DNA from: Devosia marina
GTDB lineage: Bacteria > Pseudomonadota > Alphaproteobacteria > Rhizobiales > Devosiaceae
Assembly (NCBI RefSeq): GCF_009758415.1
Contig: NZ_WQRF01000002.1
Span: 310,001-374,000, forward strand
DNA length: 64,000 nt
Reading direction: 5' to 3'
Shown here: piece by piece, positions 31,361-38,858 of the stretch
Numbering within the stretch: the first letter of the stretch is position 1
How the letters are laid out: every line of letters starts with the position of its first letter
The notes under the pieces: generated by a model
Told to the model about the DNA's origin: nothing
Databases searched by the model: none
The model's input: the letters and a program-made list of their open reading frames with translations, nothing else
Position numbers and translations under genes: made by a program

Positions 31361-33157
31361 GTGGGATCCCCGTTCTGCGACCGCGCTGCCCGTTGGCTGC
31401 GAGGGGTGGAAGGGGTGCTGGCTGCCATCTGCGCCGCGCTGCTGCTGGTCCTGCTGGTCGTGGTGCTGATGACGGTTGTGCTGCGCTATGGCTTCAACAC
31501 CGGCTTTGTCGGCTCGGAAGAGCTGGGAATCTGGTTGCATGTCGCCCTGATTGCATTTGGTGCTCCGCTGGCACTGAACAGTGCCCTGGCCATGCGGCTC
31601 GACGTGTTCACCGCCCGACTGCCGCCGGGTGGGCGGGACGCAGCGGCCGTCCTGTCGGACACCTGCACCGTGCTGGCCGGCCTGGTCCTGGCGTTCGGCA
31701 GTGCGCGGATCGCCACCATGCTCGGCGGCGTTGCGCCCGCGCTGGGCCTGCCCGAATGGATACGCTTTGGTTTTCTTGGGGCCGGCGGGGCAATGATCGT
31801 CGTGGTTTTGGCGCTGCAGCGGCTTGCCGAGGGCAGGTGGCGGAGCTTGATGGTGGCGCTGGCGGCGGGTTTTGGCCTGTACCTCGTCACTGCCCAGATG
31901 ACCGTTCCGGTCGGATGGCCATCAAGCGTCGTGCTGGGGCTGTTCGCGGCCATGGGCGTCGTCGTCGCCGCACCCCTTCCGCACGCGCTCATTGCTGCCG
32001 CCTATCTGGCTGTCGCCTTTGGCAGCCCGCTGCCGGAACAGGCGATTGTCTCCTACACCGTCGGCGGCATGTCCAAATTCCTGTTGTTGGCGATACCGTT
32101 TTTTCTGCTCGCTGGTGGTTTGCTGACCCTATCGGGCACGGCGGCTCGGATCGTGCGCTTTGCCGCATCGCTGGTCGGGCATCGGCGGGCCGGACTGGCG
32201 CAGACGACGCTTTTGACCAGCGTGCTGTTTTCCGGCGCCTCCGGGTCGTCAGTTGCCAATGCAGCCTTTGGCTCCGCCACGCTTCAACCGGAACTGGTCA
32301 AGAACGGCTACGCGCCGGCGCAGGCTGGAGCGATTGTCGCCTCGACATCGGTGCTAGACAACGTCATACCGCCGTCCATCGCCTTTCTTATTCTGGCCGT
32401 GGCGACAAACCTCTCCGTCGGCGCGCTGCTTGTCGGCGGCCTCATGGCCGGCGCCTTGATGGCGATGTGTCTGGCGGTGGCTATCCACCTGAGTGCAAAC
32501 AGCCAGTCGATGGCGCGGGCAGGCGCGGCGGAGCGTTGGCGTTCGGCTCGGGCCGCAATCCCCGCCTTTGGCCTCGGCATCATTGTCGTTGTCGGCATTC
32601 GTATGGGGGTGGTGACCGTTACGGAGGCTGCCGCGCTCGCCGCGCTTTATACGCTCGTTCTGGGTATTGGTACCCGCCTGACGATGATGTCGCTCTATGC
32701 CGCCTTCCGCCAGTCGGCAATCGAGGCTTCCGCTATCGGCCTGCTGATCGGTGCCGCCGGGCCGTTCGCTTTTCTCATGGCCGTCGATAACGTCTCAAGC
32801 TTGGTGTCTTCCCTTATCAGCGGTCTGGGGCTTGGCCCGCTTGGCGTGCTGATCGTCATCAACGTGCTGCTGGTGATGGTCGGGCTTGTGCTCGATATCG
32901 GTGCCGCGATCCTGCTGTTCGCGCCCATCTTTCTGCCACTGGCGGTTGCCGCCGGTGTCGATCCCATTCATTTCGGGGTCATTCTGGTCGTGAACCTGAT
33001 GATCGGCGGTTTGACGCCTCCGTTCGGCATGCTGGTCTTTGTCGTGAGCGGCGTCACCAAAGTGCCCGCCGGTGCGCTGTTCCGGGCCATCCTGCCCTAT
33101 CTTGCCGCTTTGTTCGTCTCGCTCGCTTTGCTCACTGCGGGCGCCGTTATTCTTTAG
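31361..33157 (+). CDS. TRAP transporter fused small and large permease (DctQM)
   Basis: The product of about 598 residues has four N-terminal DctQ-type helices (VVVLMTVVLRYGFNTGFVGSEELGIWLHV) and about twelve DctM-type helices. Typical motifs include FLLAGGLLTLSG, SVLFSGASGSSVANAAFGS and LMIGGLTPPFGMLVF. TRAP permeases import organic acids and related solutes with sodium. GTG at 31361 follows GAGGGAG; GTG at 31340 overlapping thiD is the alternative. Its position suggests riboswitch control. Confidence 0.88.
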   Translation: MGSPFCDRAARWLRGVEGVLAAICAALLLVLLVVVLMTVVLRYGFNTGFVGSEELGIWLHVALIAFGAPLALNSALAMRLDVFTARLPPGGRDAAAVLSDTCTVLAGLVLAFGSARIATMLGGVAPALGLPEWIRFGFLGAGGAMIVVVLALQRLAEGRWRSLMVALAAGFGLYLVTAQMTVPVGWPSSVVLGLFAAMGVVVAAPLPHALIAAAYLAVAFGSPLPEQAIVSYTVGGMSKFLLLAIPFFLLAGGLLTLSGTAARIVRFAASLVGHRRAGLAQTTLLTSVLFSGASGSSVANAAFGSATLQPELVKNGYAPAQAGAIVASTSVLDNVIPPSIAFLILAVATNLSVGALLVGGLMAGALMAMCLAVAIHLSANSQSMARAGAAERWRSARAAIPAFGLGIIVVVGIRMGVVTVTEAAALAALYTLVLGIGTRLTMMSLYAAFRQSAIEASAIGLLIGAAGPFAFLMAVDNVSSLVSSLISGLGLGPLGVLIVINVLLVMVGLVLDIGAAILLFAPIFLPLAVAAGVDPIHFGVILVVNLMIGGLTPPFGMLVFVVSGVTKVPAGALFRAILPYLAALFVSLALLTAGAVIL

Positions 33158-33174
33158 CAACGGAGCATTTTTCG

Positions 33175-34191
33175 ATGTCCACGCTGTCCCGCCGTCGTTT
33201 CATCCAAGCCGCCACTGCCGTGGGCGCGGGGCTCATCCTCGCCCCAGCCGTTATCGGCCGCGTGCGGGCGCAGGCCCCCATAACTCTGACCGTCGCCTCG
33301 CTGTTCGGTGAGGACAAACCCGAGACGCAGATCTGGCACCACATCCGGGACATCGTGGCCGAGAAACTGCCGGGCCAGTTCCATTTCAATATCGTTGGCA
33401 ATGCCGCCCTGGGTGGGGAAAAGCAAGTGGCGGAAGGCATCCGTCTCGGCTCTGTGCAGGCCAGCCTGTCAACTGTGTCCGCGCTCTCCGGTTGGGTGCC
33501 CGAAGCGCAGCTTCTCGACCTGCCGTTTCTGTTTCGCGATGCTGCGCATGTCCGCGCCACCGTAGGCGGAACCGTGGGAGCGGAACTCAAGGAGAAGTTC
33601 GCAGCACAGAATTTTGTCGTGCTCGATTTCATCAATTACGGCGCGCGTCATCTGCTTACAAAAAAGCCGGTGACAGAGCCTGCTCAACTCGCCGGCAAGC
33701 GCATTCGCGTCATTCAAACCCCGCTGCATACCGGGCTCTGGAGCGCCTTTGGCATGACACCGATCGGTATTCCGATTCCCGAGACCTACAACGCCCTGCA
33801 GACGGGGGTGGCCGATGCGATGGACCTGACCAAATCGGCCTATGCCGGCTTTCGGCTCTACGAGGTCGTGCCCTACCTGACTGAAACCGGCCATATCTGG
33901 GCGTCGGGCGTGGTTTATTTCTCAGCCTCTTTCTGGAATGGCCTCAATGCGGAGCAGCAGGAGGTGTTTCGGGCGGCGGCGTCTGCCGGCGCTGCCCATT
34001 TCAACGAGCTGATCGTCGCCGACGAGGCGCGCTCGATGGCTCTTGCTGCACAACATGGCGGCGAAGTTCTCCAACCTGAAGACCGGGCGCAGTGGGAGGA
34101 AGGCGCGCGCGATGTCTGGCAGGATTTCGCTGCCGTCGTGGGTGGCCGTGACAAGATTGAGGCGATCCGGCAGGCCGGTGGAGCGGGATGA
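33175..34191 (+). CDS. TRAP transporter substrate-binding protein (DctP family)
   Basis: The 338-residue product has a Tat-type signal (LSRRRFIQAATAVGAGLILAPAVIG) and a DctP fold: GEKQVAEGIRLGSVQASL, LPFLFRDAAHVRATV, LAGKRIRVIQTPLHTGLWSAFGMTPIGIPIPETYNALQTGVADAMD (ends quoted: GKRIRVIQTP and GVADAMD). The conserved arginine that binds carboxylates lies in RIRVIQ. It follows the permease by 17 bases and closes the run. Confidence 0.9.
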   Translation: MSTLSRRRFIQAATAVGAGLILAPAVIGRVRAQAPITLTVASLFGEDKPETQIWHHIRDIVAEKLPGQFHFNIVGNAALGGEKQVAEGIRLGSVQASLSTVSALSGWVPEAQLLDLPFLFRDAAHVRATVGGTVGAELKEKFAAQNFVVLDFINYGARHLLTKKPVTEPAQLAGKRIRVIQTPLHTGLWSAFGMTPIGIPIPETYNALQTGVADAMDLTKSAYAGFRLYEVVPYLTETGHIWASGVVYFSASFWNGLNAEQQEVFRAAASAGAAHFNELIVADEARSMALAAQHGGEVLQPEDRAQWEEGARDVWQDFAAVVGGRDKIEAIRQAGGAG

Positions 34192-34686
34192 GATCAGCCT
34201 GTGTTTCAACTGAATTAGAAAGCAAGAAAGTGGACATTTTCGACCGCCTCAAGGAGGCCGATAGGGCCGCGCCTGTCGTGCTTTCTGCACCCCGCTTCCA
34301 GCGTCTACACGCACACCACCATCAGCGGCGGCCAACGCTATCGTTCGACAACGGGGGGTGCTGGACCAGCATTGTCCTGTACCTTGAGCCGAAGCGACAA
34401 TGGGCACGCAGGGTCAATCGCCTGTATAGGCTGGGCGATCCTCAAGATTGTTGCGCAGTGAGGACACGCTGATCTTTTCGGTTGTCTGTTTCCGTCAGCT
34501 ACACCCGCCAGAAGGAAACTGGGGGTTGGTTAGAACGTCGGCATGGCGAGTCCTTGGATGGCTGACCAAGGATTTTGGGAGCTATTCTACGGGGTACGGA
34601 GCCGGGGTACGAATTGGCGACATATTGTGAACCAATGCCGACATAACGCATTGATTTTTCGAAAGTTTTTTGCAGTTTCGGAGAAA
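34192..34686. other. Gene-free chromosome between dctP and the integrated element
   Basis: No frame in these 495 bases shows a family pattern or a good start. The stretch is less GC-biased toward its right end (runs such as TTTTTTGCAG). If the element were removed, this DNA would lie directly downstream of the tRNA-Ala gene. Confidence 0.5.
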
Positions 34687-34709
34687 TGGTGGAGCTGAGC
34701 TCCACCTAA
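34687..34709. other. Left attachment site core
   Basis: TGGTGGAGC and TCCACCTAA flank the 5-bp centre TGAGC. GGTGGAGCT and AGCTCCACC form a 9-bp inverted repeat around one base. The first 14 bp repeat the tRNA-Ala 3' end at 61655-61668. This is the expected layout of a tyrosine-recombinase core with inverted arms. Confidence 0.8.
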
Positions 34710-34714
34710 CCAAC

Positions 34715-34804
34715 GTTCTCCGGTGTTCGCAGACATTCAGATTTCATAGTGGTTTAGCCCGGTCACCGTGAACACATGTTCTTGTGGCGTTCGCCGATGT
34801 TCGC
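34715..34804. promoter_or_regulatory. Integrase upstream region with GTTC-N6-GTTC boxes
   Basis: GTTCTCCGGTGTTC (34715-34728) and GTTCGCCGATGTTC (34789-34802) lie upstream of the integrase. An inverted repeat GAACA/TGTTC (34770-34781) lies between them. The same 14-bp motif recurs upstream of the virion-gene promoter at 41362. They are probably operators for an element-encoded regulator. Confidence 0.6.
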
Positions 34805-34820
34805 TATCATCCACACACTC

Positions 34821-34840
34821 AAGTGGGGATGAAAGTGGGG
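34821..34840 (+). repeat. AAGTGGGG direct pair, left (integrase arm-type site)
   Basis: AAGTGGGG occurs at 34821-34828 and 34833-34840, a period of 12. The same 12-bp-spaced pair is found at 61579-61598 and, inverted, at 49564-49583. The pairs are probably integrase arm-binding sites. Confidence 0.6.
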
Positions 34841-34846
34841 TCTGCT

Positions 34847-36109
34847 ATGGCGCGGTCTCTGAACAAGTTGTCCGAAGTCGGGGTTCGCTCTGCGAAGAAG
34901 GTCGGTCGTCATAGCGACGGGGGCGGCCTCTATCTCAACGTATCAGCGAGCGGCGGAAAGTCGTGGGTCTTCATGTGGACGCCGCCTGGTGGCAAGCGTC
35001 GTGAGATGGGTCTCGGTCCATATCCAACGGTGACCTTGGCCAAGGCCAGGGCGATGGCTGCCAACTATCGTGTCGACGTAGCAGAGGGTCGCGATCCGAT
35101 TGCCGAACGTGACCAGACGCCCGAACCCTTATTTGGCGACGCGGCCGACCAGTATATCGAGACCATCAAATCCGAATGGAGCAACGCCAAGCACGCGGAA
35201 CAATGGTCGCACACGTTCAAAGTCCGGTGCGCGGCTATTCGGAACTTGAGGGTGTCGACCGTTAGCACCGATCACATTCTCAAGGTTCTCCGCCAGCCGG
35301 TGACTTCGAAATACAAAGGCGAGGTGAAGAGCGGCGAGTTCTGGCTTGTTATGCCAGAGACGGCCGGTCGGGTTCGCAACCGAATTGAGCGTGTTCTCGA
35401 CCATTGCCGGACAAAAGGATGGCGTTCCGGTGAAAACCCAGCACGTTGGAAAGGCCATCTTGCGCATTTGCTGCCCAAGCCAGCATCCTTGATCCGGGGC
35501 CATCAACCGGCCATGCCCTATGAAGACGTTCCCGCCTTCATGGCGGAACTGCGTTCCCAAGAAGGTCTGACGGCGCGCGCGGCAGAATTCACCATCTTGA
35601 ATATGTCTCGGTCGAACGAGGTGCTAGGCGCTGAATGGTCTGAGTTCGACTTGGAAGGCAAATTCTGGACGATACCGAAGGAACGCATGAAGATGGACAA
35701 GGAGCATACGGTTCCTTTGTCTGACCGCGCCGTTGAGATTATCCGGGAGCTCAAGGGTGAGGGCACAAACCATCGCTATGTGTTCCCTGGCCAGCCCCGC
35801 ACGTCGGACGGGGAAGAGCGACCGCTTTCCAATATGGCAATGCTGATGCTGATCCGCCGGATGGGCTACGAAGTCACGATGCACGGCTTCAGATCGTCTG
35901 CCCGAGACTGGGCCGGGGATGAGACGCCATTCGCCCGTGAGATTGTCGAGCACGCCCTCGCCCATAAGGTCGGCGATGACTCCGAGAATGCTTATCGGCG
36001 CCTGACCGCGCTCAAGAAGCGCCGGGTGCTCATGCAGGCTTGGGCTGACTACTGCTGCTCGACAAGGCCCTCAAACGTCGTGCCCATCAAGGGCGGTGCA
36101 ACTAGCTAA
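34847..36109 (+). CDS. int: Tyrosine-type site-specific integrase (DUF4102 family)
   Basis: The 420-residue product has an N-terminal DUF4102 arm-binding domain (SDGGGLYLNVSASGGKSWVF, GLGPYPTVTLAKAR) and a C-terminal catalytic domain. The active-site residues can be placed at R255 (NMSRSNEVLGAEW), K278 (TIPKERM), H346-R349 (MHGFRSSARDWA), H373 (ALAHKVGD) and Y383 (ENAYRRL). It should insert and excise the surrounding element at tRNA-Ala. ATG at 34847 fits the family; 34829 is an alternative. Confidence 0.93.
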   Translation: MARSLNKLSEVGVRSAKKVGRHSDGGGLYLNVSASGGKSWVFMWTPPGGKRREMGLGPYPTVTLAKARAMAANYRVDVAEGRDPIAERDQTPEPLFGDAADQYIETIKSEWSNAKHAEQWSHTFKVRCAAIRNLRVSTVSTDHILKVLRQPVTSKYKGEVKSGEFWLVMPETAGRVRNRIERVLDHCRTKGWRSGENPARWKGHLAHLLPKPASLIRGHQPAMPYEDVPAFMAELRSQEGLTARAAEFTILNMSRSNEVLGAEWSEFDLEGKFWTIPKERMKMDKEHTVPLSDRAVEIIRELKGEGTNHRYVFPGQPRTSDGEERPLSNMAMLMLIRRMGYEVTMHGFRSSARDWAGDETPFAREIVEHALAHKVGDDSENAYRRLTALKKRRVLMQAWADYCCSTRPSNVVPIKGGATS

Positions 36110-36198
36110 CAGAACCCGTGGGGATAGACCGGCCAGTCGAAAAGCGGGGAACACCTCCCGCCCTCCCCACGGTCCCTAGGTGTCCGCAGAGGTAGCGA

Positions 36199-37095
36199 GT
36201 GAACGAGAACTTCTTAGACGTAGTCGCGCGCCGAAGAGCTAGGCGGGAAGACTTGATTGCGCAGGTCGCTAACGGGCTGCCTCATGAGGAGGCGGAGCGA
36301 ATTAGCTTAGCCGAAGGACACGGGTCACTTCTCAACAACCCTACATTCGCGGACATCGATGGATTTGCGGAGCCACGATGGACGCTGCTCATGGCATTCG
36401 CTTGGGTTGCATGGGGTCGAAACCCGGACCACGTTCGTCTGTATTTTCCTGAGTACCGTGCCCAGTGCAGACGTTGGGTGAGCTTTGGGAGCGGTCATGT
36501 CATTGCACCAATGCAGATTTACAATGCCCACGGTGCGATTCAAAATCTGAGGCAAGACTGGCACGGCGATCTCGACAGTGCGTTGGGCCACCACGGCACC
36601 ACGGCCCGGTTGGCCTGGGATAGCCTCCGCGCGAAGTTTCGCGCTGGTCGTATAAAAACCTTTGCGCAGCTTGTGAATGAGCCAGCTAAAGGGGTGGGTG
36701 ATATCGATGCCGCCAACTGGCAAGGTTTGTTCTTGATGCCGCCAACGGGCGTTTTGGTTGACGCTCTGTGCTATGCGGACAAGCAGCCAGTCTATTTCAA
36801 CGTATCCGTCGAAAAGGCCTCTTTGTTCGCTGAGTACCCTCCAGATGGCGAGCGTGCCCCCACGGCTGCGATGACTGAGAGTAGCGCAGAGGCGAAGAGG
36901 CCCGCTAAAGGACATGCGGCTGGTATTGAGGCGGCCATAGCTGCTTTGTGGCCAGACGGTCTGCCGGCCGGACTTCCTGTGGCCGAGCGAAATGACATCA
37001 TCTTTCGTGAGATGCAGCGACAGGGGACAACAACTAAGGCGACAATCGACCCCGTCACTTTCCGTAGGTTCTTCAAGGAACGATCGTCACGTTAG
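36199..37095 (+). CDS. Hypothetical protein with C-terminal basic domain (298 aa)
   Basis: The start at 36199 is a GTG. The N-terminal two thirds are unrecognised (ADIDGFAEPRWTLLMAFAWVAWG). The C-terminal 60 residues, including AAIAALWPDGLPAGLPVAERNDII, resemble a short helical domain found at the ends of several alphaproteobacterial phage-related proteins. There is no signal or membrane segment. It lies between the integrase and the AlpA-like gene. Confidence 0.65.
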   Translation: MNENFLDVVARRRARREDLIAQVANGLPHEEAERISLAEGHGSLLNNPTFADIDGFAEPRWTLLMAFAWVAWGRNPDHVRLYFPEYRAQCRRWVSFGSGHVIAPMQIYNAHGAIQNLRQDWHGDLDSALGHHGTTARLAWDSLRAKFRAGRIKTFAQLVNEPAKGVGDIDAANWQGLFLMPPTGVLVDALCYADKQPVYFNVSVEKASLFAEYPPDGERAPTAAMTESSAEAKRPAKGHAAGIEAAIAALWPDGLPAGLPVAERNDIIFREMQRQGTTTKATIDPVTFRRFFKERSSR

Positions 37096-37166
37096 GCGAC
37101 ATTTTGCGACAGGTACCGACAGGTCTCAATTTGACTGCTGACCGCACGCATTCGTGTGCTTAGTGA

Positions 37167-37230
37167 ATTAGTCGCCCGCTGATCTCCAGCGGAGTCTGAC
37201 TGGCCAGAATGCCAGCGGGACGCGACTAAT
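37167..37230 (+). promoter_or_regulatory. Long hairpin covering the start codon of the AlpA-like gene
   Basis: ATTAGTCGC (37167-37175) pairs with GCGACTAAT (37222-37230), and CCGCTG (37176-37181) with CAGCGG (37213-37218), leaving a three-base bulge. The right arm includes the first two bases of the ATG at 37229, so the fold would block initiation. Confidence 0.55.
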
Positions 37231-37420
37231 GACCCAAGTTGAAGCTTACCCTCTGCCCGAATTTTGCCGGACACACGGTATTGGGCGCACCAAAGCCTAC
37301 GAAGAAATCAATGCGGGTCGGCTCAAGGCCCGCAAATCTGGTGCTCGCACCATCATCTTGGCCGAGGACGCCGAGGCCTGGCTGAAGAGCCTACCAGAGT
37401 TGTCGCCCAAGGCCGCCTGA
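37229..37420 (+). CDS. AlpA/excisionase-like helix-turn-helix protein
   Basis: The 63-residue product PLPEFCRTHGIGRTKAYEEI followed by NAGRLKARKSGARTIILAEDAEAWL is a winged-helix excisionase/AlpA-type DNA-binding protein. Such proteins steer integrase toward excision or activate satellite operons. The start codon lies in a hairpin arm. Confidence 0.8.
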   Translation: MTQVEAYPLPEFCRTHGIGRTKAYEEINAGRLKARKSGARTIILAEDAEAWLKSLPELSPKAA

Positions 37421-37439
37421 TCCAGCAACCCATGAAAAA

Positions 37440-37471
37440 GGGGAGCTGGCTGGCAGGCCAATGCGCTCCCC
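37440..37471. repeat. Inverted repeat after the AlpA-like gene
   Basis: GGGGAGC (37440-37446) pairs with GCTCCCC (37465-37471). It lies 20 bases after the AlpA-like stop and lacks a T-tract, so it is a possible attenuating hairpin rather than a clear terminator. Confidence 0.35.
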
Positions 37472-37486
37472 GGAAAGTGTTTCCGA

Positions 37487-37678
37487 GTGCATAAATACAC
37501 CAAGTGCGCCAATGCGCGCAACAGGCGCAAAGCCGCAAATCTCTGCAACATCAACGAACCTGAACTGACGCGCGGCGGTCTGGTAATCAAGCGCTGTCGC
37601 CCCCAGTGGTCGGCCAGCGTTTGCAACCTCAAGGCAGCATTGGCTGGCATTGGTCAGGAGGTGCGCCATGTCGGCTAA
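37487..37678 (+). CDS. Small basic cysteine-containing protein, hypothetical
   Basis: A GTG at 37487 opens a 63-codon frame rich in Arg, Lys and Cys (KYTKCANARNRRKAANLC). Its stop overlaps the start of the following gene by 11 bases, which favours a real gene. I recognise no family. Confidence 0.35.
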   Translation: MHKYTKCANARNRRKAANLCNINEPELTRGGLVIKRCRPQWSASVCNLKAALAGIGQEVRHVG

Positions 37679-38057
37679 TCCTCGCCGCCGTACGTCGGCC
37701 ACTGACCCAAAGCGTTGCATCTTCAGAAAGGCTAAGACCTGGACACGACGGGATCCCGACGCCCCCCAGACGCCTCAGGCCAGGTGGAACCAGAGCAATC
37801 GCCACAAACTTCGCGCCCATGCCGAAGTCCGGAAGGCCCTGCGCACCGGCGACCTCAAGCGCGGTCGCTGCGAGGTCTGTGGCAGTCTACGCGTCGAAGC
37901 GCACCATGAGGACTATACGGCGCCACTGGCGGTGACATGGCTGTGCCGTCGCCACCACAAGCTGTGGCACGCGGCCGAGCAGAAAATCGAAAATGGTGGC
38001 GTCGCCCTTTGGATCGAAGCGCTATTGTCGGGAGGCTCCAATGTCTCCGGCCAATGA
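37668..38057 (+). CDS. HNH-like zinc-finger phage protein
   Basis: The 129-residue product contains CEVCGSLRVEAHHEDYTAP and then VTWLCRRHHKLWHAAEQ. Two CxxC/C-H clusters and an HH pair resemble the zinc/HNH nuclease-like proteins common in phage replication regions. The N-terminus is very basic. Catalysis is not certain. It overlaps the genes on both sides. Confidence 0.65.
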   Translation: MSANPRRRTSATDPKRCIFRKAKTWTRRDPDAPQTPQARWNQSNRHKLRAHAEVRKALRTGDLKRGRCEVCGSLRVEAHHEDYTAPLAVTWLCRRHHKLWHAAEQKIENGGVALWIEALLSGGSNVSGQ

Positions 38058-38334
38058 CAATGCACCAAGTCCTGAGGCGAGCTGGAGCCATATCGAACTG
38101 TCGGCGGGGACGGTAACCGACGCCTACGTGCTGGACGAGCATGGCAAACGTGCTCTGCCAAGTGAGGTTGGTCAGTTTCGCTTCTTCATCGACGTGGTCG
38201 AATACGATGGTGGTCGTCTCGGGTTGGACAGTTGCGACACCTATGACCACGCGATCCTTAAGGCGGAACAGGCGCGACATGACTGGCGGCTCTCCAGTCC
38301 GGTTCGTGACGTGGTCGTGGAGTCGCGCCCATGA
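38041..38334 (+). CDS. Hypothetical protein (97 aa)
   Basis: ATG at 38041 starts inside the end of the HNH-like gene, and the stop overlaps the next start by four bases. The product is acidic (FRFFIDVVEYDGGRLGLDSC) and has no signal or membrane segment. I recognise no family. Confidence 0.6.
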   Translation: MSPANDNAPSPEASWSHIELSAGTVTDAYVLDEHGKRALPSEVGQFRFFIDVVEYDGGRLGLDSCDTYDHAILKAEQARHDWRLSSPVRDVVVESRP

Positions 38335-38858
38335 GCAAGGAAGCCTGTAAATGGCATAGCCGTCAGGTGATCCCCAATGGACCAATGAAATCCGTCCTGG
38401 GTGTCCTGGCATACCTGCACTGTGAGGGGAAGTTGATCTTCCCCTCACAGGCTTACCTTGCCCGTGAGACTGGATTGACCGACCGGTCGGTGCGCACCGC
38501 GCTGGCTCTTCTCGATGCGATGGGTGTCGTTGACCGTCGCCATCGCAGTGCTGGTGCAAAGGGTCGAATTTCCGACAGCTACACCCTGCGCCTGAACCAG
38601 GAATTCATGTTCACCCGGCGGCAAATCCGGGACACCCGAAATGCACTTCGTTACCGGAAGCAAATTCCGGTTGGAGAAAATTCGCTACCGGAACGTGGTT
38701 CCTTCGCTACCGGAAGCGCGTTCCGGGGAATAGGAGAGGAACAGGATAAGAGTACCTACCAAGAGGGAGCCCTAAAGGGGGTAGATAGTAGTGTAGGGTA
38801 TACGCGCGAGGCCGGGGTGGTGGTGCCACTGCGCGCAATCGGCGGGGGTGCCAAATGA
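38331..38858 (+). CDS. Replication-region winged-helix protein (HTH_36 type)
   Basis: The 175-residue product has an N-terminal helix-turn-helix domain (GKLIFPSQAYLARETGLTDR, VRTALALLDAMGVVDRRHR) like phage replication initiators. The gene contains three iteron-like repeats (38647-38726) that encode a linker. The following genes encode a helicase and a primase, so this is the likely origin-binding protein. Confidence 0.7.
   Translation: MSKEACKWHSRQVIPNGPMKSVLGVLAYLHCEGKLIFPSQAYLARETGLTDRSVRTALALLDAMGVVDRRHRSAGAKGRISDSYTLRLNQEFMFTRRQIRDTRNALRYRKQIPVGENSLPERGSFATGSAFRGIGEEQDKSTYQEGALKGVDSSVGYTREAGVVVPLRAIGGGAK
38647..38726 (+). repeat. Three iteron-like repeats, candidate replication origin
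   Basis: Three copies of TTCG(C/T)TACCGGAA-N6-TTCC start at 38647, 38681 and 38703. Each is itself a CCGGAA/TTCCGG inverted repeat (the middle copy lacks the final GG). They lie inside the coding region of the winged-helix protein, as in the lambda O gene. Confidence 0.65.

Noticed and set aside
34192..34686. Transposase or other pseudogene between dctP and the integrase
   Set aside because: Short frames in this stretch gave no recognisable motif in any frame, so no pseudogene is claimed.
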